Assembly (NCBI RefSeq): GCF_002105155.1
Contig: NW_019029020.1
Span: 33,501-97,500, forward strand
DNA from: Lobosporangium transversale
Taxonomy: Eukaryota; Mortierellomycota; Mortierellomycetes; Mortierellales; Mortierellaceae
Direction of reading: 5' to 3'
Length of the DNA: 64,000 bases
Shown here: in pieces, positions 10,995-23,608 of the stretch
How positions within the stretch are numbered: the stretch's first letter is position 1
Layout of the letters: every line of letters starts with the position of its first letter
Position numbers and translations under genes: made by a program
The notes under the pieces: generated by a model
The model's input: the letters and a program-made list of their open reading frames with translations, nothing else
Told to the model about the DNA's origin: nothing
Databases searched by the model: none

Positions 10995-13900
10995 TTACTT
11001 CTTGTTGTTGTAAAAGTTAATCTTGGGATCTTGTTGAGGGTTATAGCTCAATCGCAGATTTGGAAATTCGAAATATGGATCATGTTGTGCGAGATCCGGA
11101 CAGTTCTTAGGCGGGAACTTGTTAATTGTCGCAATTAGCTCGTTGACACGAAGTGGTTTTGTGATATATTCGTCCTATAGGAAAAAAGAAAAACAAATTA
11201 GATCAAGAAATGAACTAGAAAGCAGGAAGTTATAGCACTTAGTACAATGCATAAAATAAAAACTTACCATGCCAGCAGCAAGACACTTCTCTCGATCACC
11301 AATCATAGCGTGTGCAGTCAAGGCGATAATGGGCAAGTGTTCGGTCCTGCCTTTGAGTAACTCTAGCTTTCTGATCTCCTGCGTAGCCTCAAATCCTCCC
11401 ATGATCGGCATCTGGACATCCATCAAAATCAAATCAAAGTGCTTGCTATCGTAGAACTCGACTGCCATCTTGCCGTTCGAGACAATCGTCACTTTGTGTC
11501 CAAACTTCTCCAAGATACGGACCGCAAGCTTCTGATTCACAACATTATCCTCTGCCAGCAAAATATGCAATGGAATCGCATGCTCAGCATCAGATGGCAA
11601 CGCTGATGCAGACTCGAAAGCAGGCAATAAGGCATTCATCAGATCAGGTAGTTGCACTGGTGGGTTAAAATAGCTGGCAATGCCCAATTCCTGGCAGACC
11701 TTCATGCTGATATAGGGTGTGGTCATGGACAACAGCACAATGGGCAGGAATCGAAGCATGGGGATCTCCTTGATCTTGCGGATATCCTTTACATTGTCAA
11801 CAATCACCACATCAAACATTGATTTCTCAGATGAAGAGCCCGAGCCCGAGCCCGGAGCTTGGACTAGAGTATGGGCTTGCTCGAGTGATGACATATACGT
11901 AGCCTTGAATTTGAGCTCCTCCAGCGTTCTTACGACTGAGCTAGAAATGACATCGTCGCGCATCGTTCCCAAATAAAGGATATGACGTCCAACATATGGC
12001 TTCGTCTTGAGATTGATCTGATCCACAGACATGGTACCTGTGTTAAACCGCACTGTAAAGAAGAATTGTGATCCTTTTCCGAAGATACTATTCACCCACA
12101 GATCACCTCCCATCAACGTCACCAGACGCTTGGAGATAGAGAGACCGAGCCCAGTACCACCGTACTTGCGTGTGGTGGAACCATCAGCCTGACAGAACGT
12201 ATCAAAGACGACTTCGATCTTATCACTTTGAATTCCAATTCCCGTATCCGAGACACAGAATTGAAGTTCAACACCAACATCCGTTTTGTTTTTGCAGACA
12301 CAGTCTAGAACAACACTACCCTCGGTTGTAAACTTGATGGCATTTCCGATCAAGTTAGTGATGACTTGGCGAAGGCGAAGTGGATCGCCCACAAGTTGGT
12401 CAGGGAAATCGTTATGGACATTGTAAATCAAATCCAGTTTCTTCTGATGAGCTTTCACGGCCAGAGTCTTAAGTACTCCAAATGCCTGGGTTCTCAACGA
12501 GAATGGAGCTTGCTCAATTGTCATCTTACCAGCCTCAACTACGTAGTTTTTTTTTTTTTATAAAAAAAAAAAAAAAAAAAAGGAAGAAAAAAAAAAATTT
12601 ACATAAATATTTCATTATAGACAAAAAATTCAAATCACCAGCTACAATGCTGTAACAAAAGAGCATCAACTTACTCTTTGAGATATCAAGAATATCATCA
12701 ATAATCGTCAGGAGTGAATGGGCCAAGTGACTAACAATCACCAAGTTTTCACGTTGTTGACGGGTAAGCTCAGTTTCCAGAGTGAGACTGGTCATTCCGA
12801 TGATTCCGTTCATGGGGGTTCTAAATAAAAAGAAGAAGAAAAAAAAAGTTAGGTGCTTTCAAAAATTACAGTAAGGACTTTAAAACATAATAAAAAGTGC
12901 AGTAATTACCTAATCTCGTGCGACATGTTTGCCAAGAACTCGGATTTGGATCGATTGGCAAGCTCAGCGGCTTCACGAGCAGCGGTGTTCTTTTGAATAC
13001 TCTCGCGAAGGTTGTAAACCATCTGATTGATCTTGGTCTTAAGCGAATCCATCTCTCCGGAGGCCTCAACAGTGATAAACTGAGTGAAATCACCATCCGT
13101 TGCAGCAGTCGAAATGGAGGCAAATGCACGTACTTGTGCTGTCAAATTGCTAGCCATTGTATTGACGTTTGATGTGATTTCCTTCCATGTTCCACGTACA
13201 TCCTCCACCTGTGCTTGCACGCCCAATTTGCCTTCGGTACCGACCTCTCGAGCGACACGCGTTACCTCATTAGCAAACATGGAGAGCTGATCCACCATGA
13301 TATTGATCGTGTTCTTAAGGTCCAACATCTCACCCTTGACCTCGACTGAAATCTTCTTGGAAAGATCACCTCGAGCAACGGCTTTACTGACATCGGCAAT
13401 ATCACGTACTTGTGCTGTAAGATTGGCAGCCATGGTGTTGACGTTGTCAGTCAGCTCCTTCCAGGTACCATCAACCCCTGTGACTTCAGCCTGACCTCCT
13501 AGACGACCTTCTGTACCGACTTCACGAGCTACACGAGTTACCTCGGCGGCGAATGTTCTCAGCTGTTCGACCATAGAGTTGACAGTAATCTTCACCTCAG
13601 AGATCTCTCCTTGTGCTTCGACATCAATGGTCTTACTCAAGTCTCCTGCTGCGACAGCGGTGGTAACTTCAGCGATGGATCGTACCTGTGTTGTCAAGTT
13701 CGAGGCCATGGTGTTGACATTATCTGTGAGTTCTTTCCAAGTTCCATCAACACCTTTGACAATGGCTTGACCTCCAAGTTTGCCTTCTGTTCCGACTTCA
13801 AGACTGACTCTGGTAACCTCGGTGGCAAACTCTTGCAGCTGGTCCACCATGATGTTGATCGTGTTCTTAAGATCCAACATCTCACCCTTGACCTCAACTG

Positions 13901-16900
13901 AAATCTTCTTGGACAGATCACCTCGAGCGACGGCTTTACTGACATCAGCGATATCACGTACTTGTGCTGTAAGATTGGCAGCCATGGTGTTGACGTTGTC
14001 AGTCAGCTCCTTCCAGGTACCATCAACTCCTGTAACCTCAGCCTGGCCTCCTAGACGACCTTCTGTACCGACTTCACGAGCCACACGAGTTACCTCGGCA
14101 GCGAATGTTCTCAGCTGCTCCACCATAGAGTTGACAGTAATCTTCACCTCAGATATTTCTCCTTGTGCTTCGACATCGATAGTCTTACTCAAATCACCTG
14201 CTGCGACAGCGGTTGTGACATTGGCGATGGATCGTACTTGAGTTGTCAAATTGGCAGCCATGGTGTTGACATTGTCTGTGAGGTTCTTCCAAGTACCGCT
14301 AACATCCTTAACAACAGCCTGTCCTCCAAGTTTGCCTTCAGTTCCGACCTCTAGACTGACTCTGGTGACCTCAGTGGCAAACTCTTGAAGCTGGTCCACC
14401 ATGATGTTGATCGTGTTCTTAAGATCCAACATCTCACCCTTGACCTCGACTGAAATCTTCTTGGACAGATCACCTCGAGCGACGGCTTTACTGACATCAG
14501 CAATATCACGTACTTGTGCTGTAAGGTTGGCAGCCATGGTGTTGACGTTGTCAGTCAGCTCCTTCCAGGTACCATCAACCCCTGTGACTTCAGCCTGGCC
14601 TCCTAGACGACCTTCTGTACCGACTTCACGAGCCACACGAGTTACCTCGGCAGCGAATGTTCTCAGCTGCTCCACCATAGAGTTGACAGTAATCTTCACC
14701 TCAGATATTTCTCCTTGTGCTTCAACATCGATGGTCTTGCTTAAGTCTCCTGCTGCGACAGCGGTGGTAACTTCAGCGATGGATCGTACCTGTGTTGTCA
14801 AGTTCGAGGCCATGGTGTTGACATTATCTGTGAGTTCTTTCCAAGTTCCATCAACACCTTTGACAATGGCTTGACCTCCTAGTTTACCCTCGGTACCGAC
14901 TTCAAGACTGACTCTGGTGACTTCAGTGGCGAACTGTTGCAGCTGGTCCACCATAATGTTGATCGTGTTCTTAAGATCCAACATCTCACCCTTGACCTCA
15001 ACTGAAATCTTCTTGGACAGATCACCTCGAGCGACGGCTTTACTGACATCAGCAATATCACGTACTTGTGCTGTAAGGTTGGCAGCCATAGTGTTGACGT
15101 TGTCAGTCAGCTCCTTCCAGGTACCATCAACCCCTGTGACTTCAGCCTGACCTCCTAGACGACCTTCTGTACCGACTTCACGAGCCACACGAGTTACCTC
15201 GGCAGCAAAGGTCCTCAGTTGTTCGACCATAGAGTTGACAGTCTTCTTCACCTCAGAGATCTCTCCTTGTGCTTCAACATCGATGGTCTTACTCAAATCA
15301 CCTGCTGCCACAGCGGTTGTGACATTGGCGATGGATCGTACTTGAGTTGTCAAATTAGCAGCCATGGTATTGACATTGTCTGTGAGGTTCTTCCAGGTAC
15401 CACTGACATCCTTGACAACAGCCTGTCCTCCAAGTTTGCCTTCAGTTCCGACCTCAAGACTGACTCGGGTGACTTCAGTGGCGAACTGTTGCAGCTGGTC
15501 CACCATGATATTCATCGTGTTCTTGAGATCCATCATTTCTCCTTTGACTTCGACAGAAATCTTCTTGGACAGATCACCTCGAGCGACGGCTTTACTGACA
15601 TCAGCAATATCACGTACTTGTGCTGTAAGATTGGCAGCCATGGTGTTGACGTTGTCAGTCAGCTCCTTCCAGGTACCTTCAACACCTTTGACTTCAGCCT
15701 GGCCTCCTAGACGACCCTCTGTGCCGACTTCACGAGCTACACGAGTTACCTCGGCAGCGAATGTTCTCAGCTGTTCGACCATAGAGTTGACAGTAATCTT
15801 CACCTCAGATATTTCTCCTTGTGCTTCGACATCGATGGTCTTACTCAAGTCTCCTGCTGCAACAGCGGTGGTAACCTCAGCGATGGATCGTACCTGTGTT
15901 GTCAAATTGGCAGCCATGGTGTTGACATTGTCTGTGAGATTCTTCCAAGTGCCGCTAACACCTTCGACCTTAGCCTGTCCTCCAAGTTTACCCTCGGTGC
16001 CGACCTCAAGACTGACTCGGGTGACTTCAGTGGCAAACTCTTGTAGCTGGTCCACCATGATGTTGATCGTGTTCTTAAGATCCAACATCTCACCCTTGAC
16101 CTCGACTGAAATCTTCTTGGAAAGATCGCCGAGAGCAACAGCTTTACTAACGTCCGCAATGTCACGAACTTGTGCAGTAAGATTGGCAGCCATGGTGTTG
16201 ACGTTCTCAGTCAGTTCCCTCCAAGTACCAGCAACACCTGTGACCTCAGCCTGGCCTCCTAGACGACCTTCTGTTCCTACTTCACGTGCGACACGGGTGA
16301 CCTCGGCAGCGAACATCCTAAGTTGCTCCACCATGGAGTTGACAGTAATCTTAACTTCGGAGATCTCTCCTTGTGCTTCGACATCGATGGTCTTGCTCAG
16401 GTCTCCAGCTGCGACAGCGGTGGTAACCTCGGCGATGGATCGTACTTGAGTTGTCAAATTGGCAGCCATGGTGTTGACATTGTCTGTGAGGTTCTTCCAG
16501 GTACCACTAACATCCTTGACAACAGCCTGTCCTCCAAGTTTGCCTTCAGTTCCGACTTCAAGACTGACTCGGGTGACCTCAGAGGCGAACCGTTGTAGCT
16601 GATCTACCATGATATTCATCGTGTTCTTAAGGTCCATCATTTCTCCTTTGACTTCGACAGAAATCTTCTTGGACAGATCACCTCGAGCGACAGCCTTACT
16701 GACGTCGGCAATATCACGTACTTGTGCAGTAAGGTTGGCAGCCATGGTGTTGACGTTGTCAGTCAGCTCCTTCCAGGTACCTTCAACACCTTTGACTTCA
16801 GCCTGGCCACCTAGACGACCTTCTGTACCGACTTCACGAGCCACACGGGTGACCTCGGCAGCGAACATCCTAAGTTGCTCCACCATGGAGTTGACAGTAA

Positions 16901-19900
16901 TCTTCACCTCAGAGATCTCTCCTTGTGCTTCGACATCGATGGTCTTACTCAGGTCTCCTGCTGCGACAGCAGTCGTAACATTGGCGATGGATCGTACTTG
17001 TGTTGTCAAATTGGCAGCCATGGTGTTGACATTGTCTGTGAGGTTCTTCCAAGTGCCACTAACACCTTCAACCTTAGCCTGTCCTCCGAGTTTACCCTCG
17101 GTACCGACCTCAAGACTGACTCTGGTGACCTCAGTGGCAAACTCTTGAAGCTGGTCCACCATGATGTTGATCGTGTTCTTAAGATCCAACATCTCACCCT
17201 TGACCTCGACTGAAATCTTCTTGGAAAGATCGCCGAGAGCAACAGCTTTACTAACGTCCGCAATGTCACGAACTTGTGCAGTAAGATTGGCAGCCATGGT
17301 GTTGACGTTGTCAGTCAGCTCCTTCCAGGTACCATCAACACCTTTGACCTCAGCCTGGCCTCCTAGACGACCTTCTGTTCCTACTTCACGAGCTACACGA
17401 GTTACCTCGGCAGCGAATGTTCTCAGCTGTTCGACCATGGAGTTAACAGTAATCTTCACCTCAGAGATCTCTCCTTGTGCTTCGACATCAATAGTCTTAC
17501 TCAAGTCACCTGCTGCGACAGCGGTGGTAACCTCAGCGATGGATCGTACTTGAGTTGTCAAGTTAGAGGCCATGGTATTGACATTGTCTGTGAGTTCCTT
17601 CCAAGTACCGCTGACATCCTTAACAACAGCCTGTCCTCCAAGCTTACCCTCGGTACCGACTTCAAGACTGACTCGGGTGACCTCAGAGGCGAACCGTTGT
17701 AGCTGATCTACCATGATATTCATCGTGTTCTTAAGGTCCATCATTTCTCCTTTGACTTCGACAGAAATCTTCTTGGACAGATCACCTCGAGCGACAGCCT
17801 TACTGACGTCGGCAATATCACGTACTTGTGCAGTAAGGTTGGCAGCCATGGTGTTGACGTTGTCGGTCAGTTCCTTCCAAGTACCTTCAACACCTTTGAC
17901 TTCAGCCTGGCCTCCTAGACGACCCTCTGTGCCGACTTCACGAGCTACACGAGTTACCTCGGCAGCGAACATCCTAAGTTGCTCCACCATGGAGTTGACA
18001 GTAATCTTCACCTCAGAGATCTCTCCTTGTGCTTCGACATCAATAGTCTTACTCAAGTCACCTGCTGCGACAGCGGTGGTAACGTTAGCAATGGATCGTA
18101 CCTGTGTTGTCAAATTGGCAGCCATGGTGTTGACATTGTCTGTGAGGTTCTTCCAAGTGCCACTAACACCTTCGACCTTAGCCTGTCCTCCGAGTTTACC
18201 CTCGGTACCGACCTCAAGACTGACTCGGGTGACTTCAGTGGCAAACTCTTGAAGCTGGTCCACCATGATGTTGATCGTGTTCTTAAGATCCAACATCTCA
18301 CCCTTGACCTCGACTGAAATCTTCTTGGAAAGATCGCCGAGAGCAACAGCTTTACTGACATCAGCAATATCACGTACTTGTGCGGTCAAATTAGCAGCCA
18401 TGGTGTTGACATTCTCGGTCAACTCTTTCCAGGTGCCATCAACTCCTGTAACCTCGGCCTGACCTCCTAGACGACCTTCTGTTCCGACTTCACGAGCCAC
18501 ACGAGTTACCTCGGCAGCAAAGGTCCTCAGTTGTTCGACCATAGAGTTGACAGTCTTCTTCACCTCAGAGATCTCTCCTTGTGCTTCGACATCGATGGTC
18601 TTGCTCAGGTCTCCTGCTGCGACAGCGGTGGTAACCTCGGCGATGGATCGTACTTGAGTTGTCAAATTAAAGGCCATGGTATTGACATTATCTGTGAGCT
18701 CCTTCCAAGTACCGCTGACATCCTTAACAACAGCCTGTCCTCCAAGTTTGCCTTCAGTTCCGACCTCAAGACTGACTCGGGTGACTTCAGTGGCGAACTG
18801 TTGCAGCTGGTCCACCATGATATTCATCGTGTTCTTAAGGTCCATCATTTCTCCTTTGACTTCGACAGAAATCTTCTTGGACAGATCACCTCGAGCGACA
18901 GCCTTACTGACGTCAGCAATATCACGTACTTGTGCTGTAAGATTGGCAGCCATGGTGTTGACGTTGTCAGTCAGCTCCTTCCAGGTACCTTCAACACCTT
19001 TGACTTCAGCCTGGCCACCTAGACGACCTTCTGTTCCGACTTCACGAGCTACACGAGTTACCTCGGCAGCGAATGTTCTCAGCTGTTCGACCATAGAGTT
19101 GACAGTAATCTTCACCTCAGATATTTCTCCTTGTGCTTCGACATCGATGGTCTTACTCAGGTCTCCTGCTGCAACAGCGGTGGTAACGTTAGCAATGGAT
19201 CGTACCTGTGTTGTCAAATTGGCAGCCATGGTATTAACATTGTCTGTGAGGTTCTTCCAAGTGCCACTAACACCTTCAACCTTAGCCTGTCCTCCGAGTT
19301 TACCCTCGGTTCCGACCTCAAGACTGACTCGGGTGACCTCAGTGGCAAACTCTTGAAGCTGGTCCACCATGATGTTGATCGTGTTCTTAAGATCCAACAT
19401 CTCACCCTTGACCTCGACTGAAATCTTCTTGGACAGATCGCCGAGAGCAACAGCTTTACTAACGTCCGCAATGTCACGAACTTGTGCAGTAAGATTGGCA
19501 GCCATGGTGTTGACGTTCTCAGTCAGTTCCCTCCAAGTACCAGCAACACCTGTGACCTCAGCCTGGCCTCCTAGACGACCTTCTGTTCCTACTTCACGTG
19601 CGACACGGGTGACCTCGGCAGCGAACATCCTAAGTTGCTCCACCATGGAGTTGACAGTAATCTTAACTTCGGAGATCTCTCCTTGTGCTTCGACATCGAT
19701 GGTCTTGCTCAGGTCTCCAGCTGCGACAGCGGTGGTAACCTCGGCGATGGATCGTACTTGAGTTGTCAAATTGGCAGCCATGGTGTTGACATTGTCTGTG
19801 AGGTTCTTCCAGGTACCACTAACATCCTTGACAACAGCCTGTCCTCCAAGTTTGCCTTCAGTTCCGACTTCAAGACTGACTCGGGTGACCTCAGAGGCGA

Positions 19901-22585
19901 ACCGTTGTAGCTGATCCACCATGATGTTCATTGTATTCTTGAGATCCATCATTTCTCCTTTGACTTCGACAGAAATCTTCTTGGAGAGATCACCTCGGGC
20001 GACTGCTTTACTGACGTCGGCAATATCACGTACTTGTGCGGTCAAATTAGCAGCCATGGTGTTGACATTGTCAGTCAGTTCCTTCCAGGTACCTTCAACA
20101 CCTTTGACTTCAGCCTGACCTCCTAGACGACCTTCTGTACCGACTTCACGAGCCACACGAGTTACCTCGGCAGCAAATGTCCGCAGTTGTTCGACCATGG
20201 AGTTGACAGTCTTCTTCACCTCAGAGATCTCTCCTTGTGCTTCAACATCGATGGTCTTACTCAAATCACCTGCTGCGACAGCGGTCGTGACATTGGCGAT
20301 GGATCGCACTTGAGTTGTCAAATTGGCAGCCATGGTATTGACATTGTCTGTGAGGTTCTTCCAAGTGCCGCTAACACCTTCGACCTTAGCCTGTCCTCCG
20401 AGTTTACCCTCGGTACCGACCTCGAGACTGACTCTAGTAACCTCAGTGGCAAACTGTTGCAGCTGATCCACCATGATGTTCATCGTGTTCTTGAGATCCA
20501 TCATTTCTCCTTTGACTTCGACAGAAATCTTCTTGGACAGATCACCTCGAGCGACAGCCTTACTGACGTCAGCAATATCACGTACTTGTGCTGTAAGATT
20601 GGCAGCCATGGTGTTGACGTTGTCAGTCAGCTCCTTCCAGGTACCATCAACACCTGTCACCTCGGCTTGGCCTCCTAGACGACCTTCTGTACCGACCTCA
20701 CGTGCGACACGTGTGACTTCTGCGGCAAATGTTCTAAGCTGATCCACCATGGTATTCATAGTCTCCTTCAGTTCAAGTATTTCTCCCTGGACAGGGACAC
20801 TAACTTTCTTCGTCAAATCTCCGCATGCGACGGCTTTACAGACTGTGGCGATATCTCGAATATGGCCTGTGAGATTCGAAGCCATCAAGTTGACATTGTC
20901 CGTGAGTTCTTTCCACGTTCCGCTGACATCTTTAACGTGGGCCTGACCACCGAGTTTTCCTTCTGTACCTACTTCCAGACTCACGCGGGATACTTCTGTG
21001 GCAAACTCCTGCAGTTGATCTACCATGGTGTTGATTGTGTGCTTCAAGTCTCCCATCTCTCCCTTGACTTCAACAGAAATCTTCTTGGACAGATCACCTT
21101 TTGCGACAGCTTTACTAACACTTGCAATATCTCTGACCTGCGCTGTGAGGTTGGCGGCCATGTGGTTGACATTGTCAGTCAGCTCCTTCCAGGTTCCATC
21201 AACGCCTTTGACATGTGCCTGGCCTCCTAGGCGACCCTCAGTACCGACTTCATGTGCCACCCGAGTAACTTCAGAGGAAAATGAACGCAATTGATCAACT
21301 AGTTGAAATATAATATTTAGAGAAAAAAGATTAGACACTGACGAAAGAAGTAAAAATAGAGTGGGGCGGTCGACAAGTGTGTTTGAAGTATAAATAAAAG
21401 AGTCCTTAATCATGCTCACTTACCCATCGTGTTGATCGTATTTTTCAATACAAGTGTTTCACCTTGGACAGCAACTGTGATCTTTCGGCTGAGATCACCA
21501 TGAGCGACAGCTGTACAGACAGAGGCAATATCACGTACTTGCTCTGAATGGATGATGCTCATGGTATTCAGGTTGGACACAAATTGTTTCCAGATACCGT
21601 GCTCGTTCTTCATACTCGCTTGGAAGCCCAATTTACCTTGCACTCCCTGGGCTGTAACCTGGATGACCTCATTTGTAAATGTGGATAGCTTATTAAGCAT
21701 TTGATTGATGGAAACGACTAGGTCTGACTGACTGCAGGCGGGGTTGCTGCATTTTATCCGTACAGCCAGGTCGCCTCTAACCACTGCAGCTGCGAGCAAG
21801 GCACATTGATGGATGCAGTCAACACATGGGGCGATACCCGTAGTTGCGGTAGTTGTCTTTGGTGTTGGTGCAGCAGCAGTTGTCGTAGTTGTTGTCGTCA
21901 TAAGATTGGATAAGATGGGGGTGCGCAAAGGTGAGATTGGTGTGGTGTCCTTGACAGCTGCGGCTGTTGTGATGGGTGATGAGACCATGGTCTGGCCATG
22001 TCCGGATGGCTGACCATTCAGATCCGTAGGTTGAACAAAGCAAAGCGGGCCATTGTCGGTTGCTTCGATCGAATGTGCTGCTAGTGCTGATGCAATCGGC
22101 TTGGGACGATGAATAGTGACTGATGATTGATCAGACACTTGGGTATGAGCGGCCCTTGCTTGCGAGAGCGTATGCAGTGGGTGGGATGTGCGCTCCTGTT
22201 GTATACTTGAGTGAGTAGGAATATGATTGACAAATTCCCAATTACCATCGTTCAACCGAAAAGACGAAGCTGAACCTGGGGGCGAGAGTGAGTCGACAGG
22301 GGGGGTGAGAATAGGAGGAGCGAGGACAATGTCGGATACGACAGGATGAAGGGGCTTCCGGGTGCGTGCAAGTTCCTGCTCCATCAAGAGCATCTTTTTC
22401 ACTACCCGCTGTAATGAGGCATCGACCTTTTGAATATATTGTGGTGTGGTGGCATCAACAAAATCAAGTGGAAGAGGGTGTGGCGAGACAAAGGAGAAAT
22501 AAACTGGGTCAAAGTCCTTGTCCTGCGCTAACAGGTCGAAGACGTTGCCGACATGCTTAATGTATTCCTCTTCGTACGTGGTCAT
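10995..22585 (-). CDS. NIK1: Giant group III hybrid histidine kinase (NIK1/OS-1 type) with ~31 HAMP units
   Basis: Five exons close in phase: 22585-21424, 21298-12910, 12820-12675, 12538-11268 and 11174-10995, giving 3,715 residues. Residues 1-296 are a Pro/Thr-rich N-terminus. One diverged HAMP unit (about 297-387) is followed by thirty 92-residue units (388-3147). The kinase core follows: H-box NMSHEIRTPMNG with His about 3181, N-box [10 protein letters not shown] about 3294, G1 DTGIGI about 3330 and G2 GGTGLGLS about 3359. A C-terminal receiver domain begins near 3558 ([11 protein letters not shown]), with phospho-Asp about 3596 (LMDVQMP) and the conserved Lys in EYITKP. No membrane segment is seen, as usual for the cytosolic group III kinases that act through Ypd1 on Ssk1 and Skn7 in osmostress and are the target pathway of phenylpyrrole and dicarboximide fungicides. 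Known relatives usually have about 5-9 such repeats, so this copy is several times longer. The homology call is very secure; the repeat number depends on correct assembly. Confidence 0.96.
15228..19643 (-). repeat. 1,104-bp higher-order repeat within the HAMP array (units 7-22)
   Basis: Units 7-22 form four copies of a four-unit block. The diagnostic order is an A unit with VALGDL and EMLDL, a B unit with AKVEGVSG, an A unit with VARGDL and EMMDL, and a B unit with AVVKDVSG. Sequence landmarks recur exactly 1,104 bp apart (for example at 15902, 17006, 18110 and 19214). This indicates block-wise unequal exchange after the basic units already existed. Confidence 0.85.
16123..16604 (-). repeat. 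482-bp exact duplicate, copy 1 (partner 19435-19916)
   Basis: I compared this segment (parts of units 18 and 19) with 19435-19916 (parts of units 6 and 7) base by base and found no difference. The first mismatches flank it at 16122 and 16605. The copies are 3,312 bp apart, exactly twelve units or three 1,104-bp blocks. Both carry the otherwise rare [17 protein letters not shown] variant. Confidence 0.9.
19435..19916 (-). repeat. 482-bp exact duplicate, copy 2 (partner 16123-16604)
   Basis: Partner of the segment at 16123-16604. Sequence identity without mismatches across both A- and B-type units implies a recent duplication or gene-conversion event. Confidence 0.9.
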
Positions 22586-22906
22586 TGTGAAGAGGAAAAG
22601 AGAAAAAAAGGAAGAAGAAGGAGAAGAAACAATGGATGGGGAGGATGGGGGATGCTGTAGCGGTTGTATTAATAGGTAGAAGGAGTGGTGGAAGGGTTGG
22701 CGTCAGGTATTTGTGAAGGGCACCAAGGAGTAGAGATGGAAAGGAAAGTAGAATAGAAGGTTAGAAACCACAGAAACAAAGCATGTATGCAATTCAGTTA
22801 TAAAAAAAAAAAAAAAAAAAAAAAAGCACAGGCAACACACATACACTCTCACACTCTCCCTCGTTCACTCACTCTGGGAAATAAAAAAGGGAAGAGAGAA
22901 TGTAAT

Positions 22907-22955
22907 GATAATAACAATAACAATAATAATAATAATAATAATAATAATAGTAATA
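22907..22955. repeat. AAT/AAC trinucleotide microsatellite
   Basis: A run of ATA/ATAAC-type triplets (aataacaataacaataataat and onward) just upstream of the kinase gene. It is simple-sequence DNA. Confidence 0.8.
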
Positions 22956-23571
22956 AAGAGGTAGAGAGAAAGGATGGGGGGGGGAATGGGTGCGAGGACG
23001 ATGAAAAGAAAGGAAGAGGTGAGGAAAGAGAAAGAAGAGGGAATAAAAATAAGGATGGAGCCAGGGGGGCGGAAGATAAAATAAAATTGGAGAATAAAGA
23101 ATGGACTGCCCTGACTGTTATGAATGTGTGTTTGGGGAGTGGAGAGGAAAGAAAGAAAAGAAAAAAAAAAAAAAAAAAAAAAAGTTGCCTTGCCTGCAAA
23201 AGCGAAGGGAAGTTCTGTTTTCACTTGAGCATGCACACACAACACACAAACGCAAATTAATAATCCGTCTTGTGGTCGTCTTTGTCAATAAGGAGAGGTT
23301 AAAAGATGGGAAAAAGAGAGAGAGAGAGACAGAAAAGGATTAGTGCGATATACGGATTTCCTTTAAAAAAAACAGAAAAGGAAAGAAAAATGTGATTTGC
23401 TGATCATACAGGGACAATAACAAAAGGAAAGGAATTGAGAGGAAATGGAATGAATCTGTTTCGAGGTAGTGGTGAGATAGTGCTTTGTGAAAAATAGTTT
23501 AGAATGAAGAAAGTATTAGTTGTTAGTAGAGTTGAGGGAAGTAGTCGGGTTGGAGCATGGGAGCAGAAAAG

Positions 23572-23608
<37 letters not shown>

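Larger units (their letters stand above)
13296..20747 (-). repeat. Homogenised core of the HAMP array (units 3-29)
   Basis: Twenty-seven consecutive units (7,452 bp) that differ at few positions. They alternate strictly between type A ([27 protein letters not shown]) and type B ([27 protein letters not shown]), so the natural period is 552 bp. Many differences between copies are synonymous. Selection keeps the frame, because no stop or frameshift occurs in any unit. Confidence 0.93.
13020..21298 (-). repeat. Tandem array of thirty 276-bp HAMP-coding units
   Basis: From 21298 down to 13020 the coding strand is an uninterrupted 276-bp (92-codon) tandem repeat inside exon 2 of the kinase gene. 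Each unit contains a VGTEG(R/K)LGGQA core, a [14 protein letters not shown] segment and a GDLSK hinge. A 31st, more diverged unit lies in exon 1 just before the first intron. Units 1, 2 and 30 are clearly diverged, whereas units 3-29 are nearly identical. Confidence 0.95.

Noticed and set aside
13084-21294. Many plus-strand open frames up to 361 codons across the HAMP array
   Set aside because: They recur at the repeat period, are exact shadows of the minus-strand repeats and have no motif of their own. The coding strand is fixed by the kinase, splice sites and conserved domains.
13020-21298. CRISPR-like regular direct repeats
   Set aside because: The repeat is a continuous 276-bp coding unit without spacers, in a eukaryotic gene.
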